DNA from: an uncultured Bacillota bacterium
GTDB lineage: Bacteria > Bacillota > Clostridia > Peptostreptococcales > Anaerovoracaceae
DNA length: 9,855 nt
Reading direction: 5' to 3'
NCBI GenBank assembly: GCA_959606705.1
Contig: CAUHLX010000076.1
Coordinates: forward strand, 1 to 9,855
The translations under genes were made by a program, and so were the position numbers. Under the pieces are notes generated by a model that saw only the letters and a list, made by a program, of their open reading frames with translations, was not told the DNA's origin and searched no databases. This document shows positions 1 through 6,081 of the stretch, one piece after another. How positions within the stretch are numbered: the first letter of the stretch is position 1; every line of letters begins with the position of its first letter.

Positions 1-83
1 CTGTAAAATCAATGTTTGGTAGATATCACGAATTCACTTTGAAATTTTACCTTTTTGCCTGTGATCTGTCTCAAGCCGGTCGA

Positions 84-112
84 TTGACAAGAAAAGCGAG
101 GGAGCTTAAACT
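84..112 (+). promoter_or_regulatory. Putative sigma-A promoter of the first MerR-type gene
   Basis: A perfect -35 box TTGACA (84-89) is followed by a 17-bp spacer and TAAACT (107-112, 4 of 6 matches to TATAAT). It lies about 80 bp upstream of the regulator start at 195, so the leader would be about 75 nt. The -10 is imperfect and expression is not shown. A loose dyad, TGTC-N15-GACA, ends in the -35 box and could be an autoregulatory site, but this is weak. Bases 1-83 hold no gene that I can see. Confidence 0.45.
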
Positions 113-194
113 GAAAGAAAGATCGCTGTGAGAGGGCGAATCGGCGGAGAAGCGGGGAGAACGTTCGGACCAACGGGAAGGGAGGCGAAAATCC

Positions 195-1013
195 ATGAAG
201 CAGGAGTATCTGGTAGGGGAACTGGCGCAGCATTTCGGCGTCAGCAATGATACCATTCGTTTGTATGACAAGGCGGGGATCGTGTCGCCCAAGAGAAGTG
301 AACGGAACGGGTACCGGTATTATACCCGGGAAGACTTCATTTGCCTGGCTTATGTGATGGAGCTGCGGAAGATCAATCTGTCCTTGGAGGAAATTCGGGT
401 GATGATGAACGAGGGCAGCATCGAGCACGGAGCGCAGGTCATGGCCGAGCAGGAGCGTCTGATTGACAAGAAGATCGAAGAGTTGACGCGGTTGAAAAGC
501 ATCGCTTGGGATTACAAAGTCAGCTTTCAAAAGGGAGTGGCGAACCTTGGCAAGTATCAAGTGATCGAGAGCCCCGTTTTTATCTACCGTGACGTAGGGG
601 ATTCGCTGATTGAGACCAGCAAGTTTTTTTCCGAGCTGACGGACTACCATGTCCCGAAGTTTACCTTTGTAATTCCTAAGGAGCTGTTCCTATCCGATGA
701 ATTCGATGATGTCAACACTTCGAAGCAGAAGTTCTCCTACGCGATGAGCTTAAAGGACGATGAACAGCTTACGGAACGGGAGGACTTTCCCAAGGAACGC
801 TTCCGAGTGGTTCATTACCAGCGCTGTGTCCATACCACATTGAAGTTCTATACCAATGTAAACTACGATGAGATCGTTAAGCTGAAATACTTTGTTTTAG
901 AAAGCGGATATACCATTCGCGACAACCTGCTGATCCGTGTTATTTCCATGAGAAACAACAGGAAAACCAATATCGATTATTATGAGGCCTGGGTGCCCAT
1001 CGAATCGATATAA
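195..1013 (+). CDS. MerR-family transcriptional regulator with long C-terminal effector-type domain
   Basis: This 272-aa protein is a DNA-binding regulator that probably activates the downstream permease-hydrolase genes when it binds a small ligand. Residues 5-71 are a MerR winged helix-turn-helix: VGELAQHFGVSNDTIRLYD, then the wing motif NGYRYYTRED (38-47) and LSLEEIRVMM. Residues about 77-112 are charged and helical, as in the dimerising coiled coil of MerR proteins. Residues about 120-272 form a further domain with the end motif LLIRVISMRN...DYYEAWVPI, in the place of the GyrI-like ligand domain of BmrR-type regulators; assignment to that fold is inference. The start is supported by GGGAGG ending 9 nt before the ATG. 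It is paralogous to the regulator at 5073-5954 along the whole length. No metal-binding Cys pattern of the MerR/CueR type is seen, so an organic ligand is more likely. The ligand is unknown. Confidence 0.9.
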   Translation: MKQEYLVGELAQHFGVSNDTIRLYDKAGIVSPKRSERNGYRYYTREDFICLAYVMELRKINLSLEEIRVMMNEGSIEHGAQVMAEQERLIDKKIEELTRLKSIAWDYKVSFQKGVANLGKYQVIESPVFIYRDVGDSLIETSKFFSELTDYHVPKFTFVIPKELFLSDEFDDVNTSKQKFSYAMSLKDDEQLTEREDFPKERFRVVHYQRCVHTTLKFYTNVNYDEIVKLKYFVLESGYTIRDNLLIRVISMRNNRKTNIDYYEAWVPIESI

Positions 1014-1033
1014 TTTTCTAATTATTTTCAAAA

Positions 1034-1075
1034 AAACTATTGACATTAGACCAGGTCAATAGTTTATTGTATAAA
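1034..1075 (+). promoter_or_regulatory. Promoter and putative MerR-type operator of the first permease operon
   Basis: An 11-bp perfect inverted repeat, AAACTATTGAC (1034-1044) and GTCAATAGTTT (1055-1065), with a 10-bp gap, overlaps a consensus -35 box TTGACA (1040-1045). A 19-bp spacer leads to TATTGT (1065-1070, 4 of 6). Over-long 19-20 bp spacers with dyads are the known hallmark of MerR-activated promoters, and a MerR gene ends 20 bp upstream. An alternative reading is TAGACC (1047-1052), 17 bp, TATAAA (1070-1075). A smaller dyad, GACC-A-GGTC (1049-1057), lies in the spacer. The repeat could also form an RNA hairpin after the regulator gene, but no U-tract follows. Operator function is inferred. 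Confidence 0.55.
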
Positions 1076-1098
1076 ATATACTAAACCTCATCGATGTG

Positions 1099-1179
1099 GT
1101 TGCTGTTAAATCATAGGCCAAGAAAACCTTGAAATTTAGGGTTTCAAGGCTGGTGTCGGCAACATAAGGTATGCTTTTT
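1099..1179 (+). promoter_or_regulatory. Structured 5' leader of the first permease
   Basis: The untranslated leader between the promoter region and the start at 1213 is about 135 nt. It contains a perfect 8-bp stem, CCTTGAAA (1127-1134) with TTTCAAGG (1142-1149), loop 7 nt. This is nested inside a 7-bp stem with one G-U pair, GTTGCTG (1099-1105) with CGGCAAC (1157-1163). Just after it, CATA-AGG-TATG (1163-1173) is followed by CTTTTT (1174-1179), a very weak terminator-like element that shares base 1163 with the outer stem. I recognise no known riboswitch class. Regulation by this leader is speculation based on the pairing only. Confidence 0.35.
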
Positions 1180-1212
1180 AAAGTGTTCCCCGCCGATAGA
1201 GGAGGTTTTGTC

Positions 1213-2643
1213 ATGTCTGAAATGGTTTCTAAAACTCCGGAACCGGAGAAGAAAAAATCGAAAAGTTTTCCCCATATTTTAGTCATTCTGCTTATCGCTA
1301 TTATTGTGGCGACTATTGCTACCTACATTATTCCCGCGGGCCAGTATGAGAGAGTACTGGATGAAGCCAGCGGGAAAATGATCATCGATCCCACTACCTT
1401 TACTTATGTGGACCGTACTCCGGTCAATCCCTTTGAAATGTTTGTTTCCATTGAAGAAGGCTTGATCGAAGCGGCCAATATCACTTTCCTGATCTTCTGT
1501 GCGTTTTCCTGCTTGTATCTGTTGGAGCGGACGGGAACCATCGACGCGGCCATTGCGGTGATGGTGAGGAAGACGCGAAAAAATCCACAGTTTGCCAACG
1601 CGATCTTGGTGATTTTGATGATCATCCTGTCCGCGTGGGCTTCTACGGGGACCATATCCTATGAGGAGATCATCGCCTTTGCGCCGATCTTCGTGGCGGT
1701 GTCCATGGCCTTGGGCTATGACGCGCTGGTGGGTGTGGGCATTTCGGTCATCCCGGTGGGCGTGGGCTTTGCTTCCGCCACGGTCAACCCGTTCAACATC
1801 GGTGTCGCGCAGACCATCGCCGAGCTGCCTATGTTCTCCGGGCTGGGCTATCGTGTGGTGATTCTGGGGGTCATGACGCTGTTCACTATCATATATGTTC
1901 TCTGGTACGGCAACCGGGTCAAGAAGGATCCGACGAAGAGCTTGGTTTACGGAATCGATTACTCGGATCTCGAGGTGGATGAGGAACGGATGGCTACCCC
2001 GTTCAACACACAGAGAAAGCTTTCTCTGGTAACGCTGTTCATCGGCGTAGGCTTCATGGCTTTCGGCTTGATTAAGCTGGGTTGGTACATCAATCAGGTA
2101 GCGGCTATTTTCATGATCGTCGCCATCGTCGTGGGCTTCATCAACAAGTGGAACCCCAGCAAGATTGCCACTATTTTGGTACAGGGCCTGTCCAACGGCG
2201 TATTGGCCGCTCTGATCGTAGGGGTAGCCAGAGGCATTCTGGTGGTGGTTACAAAAGGCAATATCCTGGATACGATCATTCACTCCTGTGTGAGCATGCT
2301 GGAAGGCTTGTCTCTGTACATCAGCGGCGTGGGAATGCTGATCTTCCAGACCTTCCTGAACCTGCTGATCCCGTCCGGTTCCGGGCAGGCGGCGGTTTCC
2401 ATGCCCATCATGACCCCCATTGCGGACCTGATCGGCATGAATCGTCAGATCGCGGTATTGATCTTCCAGTTTGGTGACGGGTTCTCCAACCTGATCTGGC
2501 CCACCGGCTTCATGCTCATCGTATGCGCCATGGTGAAGATTCCGCTGAACAAATACTATAGATTTATCATTCCCTTCTTCCTGATCGGTTTTGTCATTCA
2601 GGTGGCCTTCATCATGGGCGCCATCGCTATGAATTACAGCTAA
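1213..2643 (+). CDS. YfcC/DcuC-family membrane permease
   Basis: This 476-aa integral membrane transporter belongs to the C4-dicarboxylate anaerobic carrier-like group (Pfam DcuC, 'YfcC family'), whose members are predicted to move basic amino acids, dicarboxylates or related metabolites. A cytosolic KKKSKSFPH tail (13-21) precedes a first membrane helix (22-40) ending in IIPAGQYER. About 11-13 hydrophobic segments follow. Family motifs seen are STGTISYEEIIAF (144-156, with the acidic pair E151/E152), ATVNPFNIGVAQTI (189-202), FSGLGYR (208-214), PSGSGQAAVSMPIMTP (387-402) and FGDGFSNLIWPTG (420-432). ATG 1213 was chosen over ATG 1171 because GAGGAGG ends 7 nt before it and the extra residues MLFKVFPADRGG are not transporter-like. 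It is probably co-transcribed with the hydrolase 72 bp downstream, which suggests import of that enzyme's substrate. The actual substrate is unknown. Confidence 0.92.
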   Translation: MSEMVSKTPEPEKKKSKSFPHILVILLIAIIVATIATYIIPAGQYERVLDEASGKMIIDPTTFTYVDRTPVNPFEMFVSIEEGLIEAANITFLIFCAFSCLYLLERTGTIDAAIAVMVRKTRKNPQFANAILVILMIILSAWASTGTISYEEIIAFAPIFVAVSMALGYDALVGVGISVIPVGVGFASATVNPFNIGVAQTIAELPMFSGLGYRVVILGVMTLFTIIYVLWYGNRVKKDPTKSLVYGIDYSDLEVDEERMATPFNTQRKLSLVTLFIGVGFMAFGLIKLGWYINQVAAIFMIVAIVVGFINKWNPSKIATILVQGLSNGVLAALIVGVARGILVVVTKGNILDTIIHSCVSMLEGLSLYISGVGMLIFQTFLNLLIPSGSGQAAVSMPIMTPIADLIGMNRQIAVLIFQFGDGFSNLIWPTGFMLIVCAMVKIPLNKYYRFIIPFFLIGFVIQVAFIMGAIAMNYS

Positions 2644-2665
2644 AGGAAACGTCAAAACAAAAAAC

Positions 2666-2683
2666 AGGCGGCTTAGGCGGCTT
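2666..2683 (+). repeat. Two tandem 9-bp units between permease and hydrolase genes
   Basis: AGGCGGCTT occurs twice head to tail in the 72-bp gap between the first permease and the M20D hydrolase. It has no terminator features. It may be a slippage duplication, with no function that I can see. Confidence 0.5.
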
Positions 2684-2715
2684 TGGATCAGTGAAAGAAA
2701 AGGGGTGGAGTCCGA

Positions 2716-3909
2716 ATGGATTTATTGAAGGAAATGACCGCTCGGGTGGACGAAAGAAAGCCTGAGCTGGTAAAGCACCGCAGGCATCTGCATGAAAACC
2801 CGGAGGTGGGCTTTGACGTAGAGAACACGGTAGCATATATCAAAGAAGTTTTGAAGGAAAAAAGCGTCGAAATGCTTCCCTCCTCCGTCGGGGTAATCGG
2901 ACGGATCAATGCGGGGAAGAAAACGGCGGAAAGCAAGGCCGTGGGATTGAGAGCGGATATGGACGCGCTCTCTCTCCAGGAAACCAATCAGGTGTCTTAT
3001 TGTTCAAAGACGCCGGGAAAAATGCACGCCTGCGGGCACGACGGGCACACCGCCATGCTGCTGACGGTGGCAGGCATTCTCAAGGAATTCGAACCGGAAT
3101 TGACTCGGGACGTGATCCTGATGTTCCAGCCGGCGGAAGAAGGTCCCCAGCCGGGAGGCGCCAAGCCTATGGTGGAAGAGTTGGAGCGGTCGGGTCTGGC
3201 CCGGGAAATCCGGGTGTTCGGAGGCTTGCACGTGACCACGGAGTATCCGGTGGGAAGCGTGGTGGTTAAGTATGGAAGCGCCATGGCTTCCACTGACGAG
3301 TTTTATTTGAAGATCATAGGCAAGGGTGGTCACGCGGGTTCCCCTCACACCACGGTGGACGCGGTGTCCGTGGCGGCCAAGTTTGTCACGGAAATGGAGA
3401 GCTTTATGTCCCGGCGGATGAATCCCTTTGATCCCGCGATTTTCTCCATCGGGATGCTCCATTCGGGGAGTGCCATCAACATCGTTTCGGAGGTGGCGGA
3501 GCTGGGGGCTACCATTCGCTGTCAGTCCGAGGAGAACCGCAAATTTATTCTGGAAAGCGCTGAGAATATTATCAAAGGAATCTGCGATTACACCGGAGCG
3601 GCCTATGAGTTACAGGTAAAGCGAGGGCTTCCGGTGCTGGTGAACAGTCAGGAGCTTACGGAACGTGCGGAAGAAATTGCGAGAAAGCTGTTGGGCGCCG
3701 ACCGGATCATTGAGAAGAAAACCTCGGAGATGGGGGCGGAAGATTTCGCTTACGTGGCGCAGCGTTTCCCAGCGACGTTTCTCTGGATCGGAGCTCGAAA
3801 CGAAGAAAAAGGTTTTGTCAATCTAATGCACAACCCCGGTTTCGATTTCGACGAGGACGCGCTCGTGGTAGGGGCCAAACTGCATTGTGCATTTGCTGTG
3901 GAATTGTAG
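2716..3909 (+). CDS. M20D-family metal-dependent amidohydrolase
   Basis: This 397-aa cytosolic enzyme has the usual length of the M20D group, which includes N-acyl-amino-acid and hippurate hydrolases and AbgA-like aminoacyl hydrolases. It should hydrolyse an amide bond of an N-acylated or conjugated amino acid using two metal ions. Visible motifs are HRRHLHENPEVGF (21-33), LRADMDAL (78-85), HACGHDGH (104-111; ligands C106 and H108), QPAEEG (138-143; catalytic E141, ligand E142), GLHV (170-173; H172), GKGGHAGSPH (202-211; dimerisation-domain H206), SEMGAEDFAYVAQ (337-349) and LMHNPGFDFDEDAL (370-383; ligand H372). All expected active-site residues are present. No signal peptide is seen. GGGGTGGAG ends 5 nt before the ATG. 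The 72-bp gap after the permease gene has no terminator, so the two are likely one operon and the permease probably supplies the substrate. Substrate specificity is not readable. Confidence 0.92.
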   Translation: MDLLKEMTARVDERKPELVKHRRHLHENPEVGFDVENTVAYIKEVLKEKSVEMLPSSVGVIGRINAGKKTAESKAVGLRADMDALSLQETNQVSYCSKTPGKMHACGHDGHTAMLLTVAGILKEFEPELTRDVILMFQPAEEGPQPGGAKPMVEELERSGLAREIRVFGGLHVTTEYPVGSVVVKYGSAMASTDEFYLKIIGKGGHAGSPHTTVDAVSVAAKFVTEMESFMSRRMNPFDPAIFSIGMLHSGSAINIVSEVAELGATIRCQSEENRKFILESAENIIKGICDYTGAAYELQVKRGLPVLVNSQELTERAEEIARKLLGADRIIEKKTSEMGAEDFAYVAQRFPATFLWIGARNEEKGFVNLMHNPGFDFDEDALVVGAKLHCAFAVEL

Positions 3910-3924
3910 GGATAATTGTGGTAA

Positions 3925-3942
3925 AATTATAACGTTATAATT
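3925..3942. promoter_or_regulatory. 18-bp perfect palindrome with TATAAT box before the SLH gene
   Basis: AATTATAACGTTATAATT is perfectly self-complementary and sits 32 bp upstream of the SLH protein start. It contains TATAAT (3936-3941) on the + strand, and by symmetry the same box on the - strand. No good -35 lies 16-18 bp upstream of that box. An alternative is TTGTAG (3904-3909), 18 bp, TATAAC (3928-3933). It is likely a promoter core and perhaps an operator for a symmetric dimeric regulator, but the palindrome could be partly a result of AT richness. Confidence 0.45.
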
Positions 3943-3974
3943 ATTTCCAACAGCTTTGCAGCAAGGAGGATTTT

Positions 3975-4832
3975 ATGAATTTCAGCAAAAAATTTGGTAT
4001 TTTAGCATTGGCAATGCTTATGGTTCTCATGATGGCCGTGCCGGCGATGGCGGCGGAAGATCCCGCAAAGGATCAGCCGAAAACGACTCCGGCGGCGGAA
4101 TTGACCCCGGCGACCACATCGGGAGCGTTGGGCACCGATACGACTCCGGCAGCGGTGGACACCAAGACCACTCCGGCGGCGGTAGACACGACTCCGGCGG
4201 CAGTGGATACTAAGGATATGAAAGATGCTCCGGATTACGCGAAGGTTCCTGCTTGGGCGGTGCAGTACATGCAGTACTGCTTCGACAAGGGCTACGTAAA
4301 GGGCGACACCTTGGGCAACCTGAATCCCAATGGGGACATCACTCGGGCGGAGGCGGTCCAGACCCTGTACAGCATGGCCGGGCAGCCCACCAACGGTGCG
4401 GTTAAGGTAACCTTTACGGACATCACCGGGAAGTGGTATGAGAAGTCCGCGTCCTGGGCCGGGAGCGTTGGGGTTTACGGCTCCGAGGAAAATGCTGTTT
4501 ACGATGGGGATCACAAGCTGACTCGCGCCGAGATGGCGGACCTGTTCTATGGCTATGCGAAGGCGCAGAACAAGACCACGGTGGAGGGCGGAATGGCGAT
4601 GAAGGAAGCTCCGGATTATGATCAGGTTCCGGCCGGCAGTCTGGAAGCTATGACCTTCTGTTATTACGCCGACATCATGAAGGGCGACACCGAGGGAAAT
4701 TTGACCCCCAACGCCACCGCGACTAGAGCGCAGTTCTGCAGAATGCTGCAGTCCCTGGACGAATACATGACCAAGGCTGAGACGACCACCGGCGGCGGAG
4801 TAACCACTCCTACCGGCGGAGCGGTCAAATAG
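3975..4832 (+). CDS. Secreted S-layer-homology (SLH) domain protein
   Basis: This 285-aa exported protein probably attaches to cell-wall polymers. Residues 1-26 are a Sec signal peptide (NFSKKFG, then a Met/Leu/Ala-rich core, cleavage near AMA-AED at 26/27). Residues about 37-80 are a low-complexity Thr/Pro/Ala linker with repeats of the type TTPAAVDTK. Three SLH-like repeats follow: about 84-136 (GDITRAEAVQTL), 147-197 (TFTDITGKW ... KLTRAEMADL) and 211-264 (ATATRAQFCRML). Repeats 1 and 3 resemble each other, both with an APDY..VPA start. The tail (267-285) is again Thr/Gly-rich. There is no catalytic domain, so it may be a surface anchor or scaffold of unknown partner. AAGGAGGA ends 4 nt before the ATG. 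It has its own promoter region and a terminator, so it looks independent of the cassettes on either side. Confidence 0.85.
   Translation: MNFSKKFGILALAMLMVLMMAVPAMAAEDPAKDQPKTTPAAELTPATTSGALGTDTTPAAVDTKTTPAAVDTTPAAVDTKDMKDAPDYAKVPAWAVQYMQYCFDKGYVKGDTLGNLNPNGDITRAEAVQTLYSMAGQPTNGAVKVTFTDITGKWYEKSASWAGSVGVYGSEENAVYDGDHKLTRAEMADLFYGYAKAQNKTTVEGGMAMKEAPDYDQVPAGSLEAMTFCYYADIMKGDTEGNLTPNATATRAQFCRMLQSLDEYMTKAETTTGGGVTTPTGGAVK
4086..4201 (+). repeat. Degenerate ACTCCGGCGGC repeats coding the Thr-Pro-Ala linker
   Basis: Four copies of ACTCCGG(C)GGC-type sequence start at 4086, 4143, 4170 and 4191; the 4143 copy has one A for G. The last three are spaced 27 and 21 bp, so they stay in frame and encode TPAAVDT units. 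The linker length could vary between strains by in-frame recombination or slippage. Confidence 0.6.
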
Positions 4833-4872
4833 GCTCAGGGGTTTCAAAGCAGCGGCAATTGAAAATGGAATG

Positions 4873-4914
4873 AGAAAAACAGAGGATCGGAAAAAACCGA
4901 TCCCCTGTTTTTTT
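4873..4914. terminator. Intrinsic terminator, probably bidirectional
   Basis: A long stem is formed by 4873-4890 and 4897-4914 around an AAAAAA loop. The core GGATCGG/CCGATCC is followed by one A-C mismatch and then ACAG/CTGT plus A-T pairs, and the + strand ends in a run of seven T. On the - strand the same stem is followed by five T, so it can also end the convergent regulator transcript from 5073. It lies 40 bp after the SLH stop codon. Confidence 0.9.
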
Positions 4915-5072
4915 GTGCGAAAATGATAGCCCGCGCCGGAAGTTCCTGCGCCTGTCGGTAAAAAAATTTTTCAAATAGGTCTTGACTGCCGAACAATTCC
5001 ACAGTTTAGAATGACAGTCATCAGATCATCCTCCGTTCCTCTCCGGCGAAACCGAACAGCTTAAAGCTTCCG

Positions 5073-5954
5073 TTACTCCTCCGTTTCCTTGATGGGAAAC
5101 AGAACATCATAATAGTCCGTGTTGTCATGGGAACGGTTTCTCATACTCACGGCCCGGATGAAGCAGTCGCCGGCGGCTTCGTAATGGTGTTGAAGAACCC
5201 AGTCCAGGAAAAACAGCAGCTCACTGTAATCCTCATTGGTCTTGTTGTACATGGAAAGCTGGAGCCAGCGGGAGGCGGTGACAATTTTAAACCCCGGGGG
5301 CAGCGGCGTTTCCGGCGGATGATCCGTTACAATACACATTGACGCTCGCTGAAACAAGCCGTTTTCATTGACCTGAAAGAGATCCTGCCGCCGCAAGTCA
5401 AGCATGTTCTGGCTGTACTGATAAAAGGCTTCGATGGTATCCGTGCTGAACCAGTCCTGATAAGCCACGAAAGCAAACATGGGGATTCGTCCGGGGTCTA
5501 TGGAATGAAAGGATTCCACGATATCCTTATAAGTCAAGGTTCCTTTGTAATCCGGTTCGCAGTAAACAACCGTTAAATTTTCGAGAATAGAGGGCTGCAG
5601 CAGACCAGCTTCAATGCGGGCAATGGCGGTTTCATAATCGCGGACCCTCCGCAGCTGCTGCTGAAGCTGAGCAATCTCTTGTTCGATCTTAGATTTACGA
5701 GCGTTCACAATGTCTCTCTGAGTGGCAATCGAATTGTCGGAGATGCTGACCTTGATCTCCTCGAGAGGGACTCCCAGCTCTCGCAGCATGGAAACATGAT
5801 GAAAAAAAACCACGTCCTCACGGCTGTAGCTGCGGTAATTGTTGGTTTCATCTCTGCTGGCGGGAAGAATGCCAAACGTATCGTAATAATGGACCGTATC
5901 CCGGGAAATACCGAAAAAACGAGAGATTTCGCCCACCTTGTATCTTCGGACCAT
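5073..5954 (-). CDS. MerR-family transcriptional regulator, paralogue of the first regulator
   Basis: This 293-aa regulator probably controls the divergent hydrolase-permease-flavoprotein operon and perhaps itself. Residues 5-71 are the MerR DNA-binding region: VGEISRFFGISRDTVHYYD, wing NNYRSYSRED (38-47), VPLEEIKVSI. Residues about 78-115 are a Gln/Arg/Glu-rich coiled coil (IEQEIAQLQQQLRRVRDYE). Residues about 120-293 form the long C-terminal domain shared with the regulator at 195-1013, ending CFIRAVSMRN...DYYDVLFPI. A GTG at 5978 would extend it by eight residues, but that codon lies inside the -10 box. ATG 5954 is preceded by GGAGG at 8 nt, so it is the better start. The reading frame is intact. 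It is convergent with the SLH gene and shares its terminator. The effector is unknown. Confidence 0.9.
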   Translation of the reverse strand: MVRRYKVGEISRFFGISRDTVHYYDTFGILPASRDETNNYRSYSREDVVFFHHVSMLRELGVPLEEIKVSISDNSIATQRDIVNARKSKIEQEIAQLQQQLRRVRDYETAIARIEAGLLQPSILENLTVVYCEPDYKGTLTYKDIVESFHSIDPGRIPMFAFVAYQDWFSTDTIEAFYQYSQNMLDLRRQDLFQVNENGLFQRASMCIVTDHPPETPLPPGFKIVTASRWLQLSMYNKTNEDYSELLFFLDWVLQHHYEAAGDCFIRAVSMRNRSHDNTDYYDVLFPIKETEE

Positions 5955-5976
5955 AATGATCACCTCCGTTGCTACC

Positions 5977-6006
5977 ACTATAGATTACCTTTGCTTTCAA
6001 TGTCAA
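5977..6006 (-). promoter_or_regulatory. Sigma-A promoter of the second MerR-type gene
   Basis: On the - strand, TTGACA (6006-6001, 6 of 6) is followed by an 18-bp spacer and TATAGT (5982-5977, 5 of 6). Transcription should begin near 5970 and give a leader of about 16 nt carrying the GGAGG ribosome binding site. It overlaps the proposed divergent promoter of the hydrolase operon, so the two may compete or be controlled by one bound regulator. Confidence 0.75.
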
Positions 6007-6026
6007 GCCACGGCTTCTCATAGATT
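5996..6026 (+). promoter_or_regulatory. Putative MerR-activated promoter of the second cassette
   Basis: A weak -35 TTCAAT (5996-6001), a 19-bp spacer and TAGATT (6021-6026, 4 of 6) face the hydrolase operon. The spacer is centred on a dyad AAGCC-AC-GGCTT (6005-6016, centre 6010.5). A long spacer with a central dyad is the layout known for MerR-activated promoters. The -35 match is poor, as expected for a promoter that needs activation, but it is also easy to find by chance. A direct repeat ATAGATTA lies at 5980-5987 and 6020-6027. Confidence 0.4.
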
Positions 6027-6081
6027 AAGAAAAACCAAAAAGGAAAAGAGAGATGAAAAACGGAAAGGAATGGTGCGGTAC

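Noticed and set aside
3..50. Inverted repeat GTAAAAT (3-9) and ATTTTAC (44-50) followed by CTTTTT
   Set aside because: The 34-nt loop and AT-only stem are too weak for a terminator, and no upstream gene is visible.
1171..1212. Upstream ATG for the first permease
   Set aside because: No ribosome binding site, and it adds residues unlike the family. ATG 1213 has GAGGAGG at ideal spacing.
1279..2655. 458-aa open frame on the - strand across the first permease
   Set aside because: It mirrors the permease codons, is rich in His, Gln, Asp and Arg with no hydrophobic or domain pattern, and has no ribosome binding site. The + strand frame has clear family motifs.
4002..4847. 281-aa open frame on the - strand across the SLH gene
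   Set aside because: Its Arg/His/Gly-rich composition is the complement of GC-rich Ala/Thr/Pro codons. The + strand frame has a signal peptide and SLH repeats.
4933..4951. Imperfect inverted repeat GCGCCGGAA-G-TTCCTGCGC
   Set aside because: One mismatch and a 1-nt loop, so it would fold poorly. The strong terminator at 4873-4914 already explains transcript ends here.
5955..5978. GTG start at 5978 for the second regulator
   Set aside because: It overlaps the -10 box of the gene's own promoter. ATG 5954 has a proper GGAGG site and aligns with the first regulator's N-terminus.
5938..6081. Long upstream extension of the AbgB-like gene to 5938
   Set aside because: It would run through both divergent promoters and the start of the - strand regulator, and the added residues match no family sequence.
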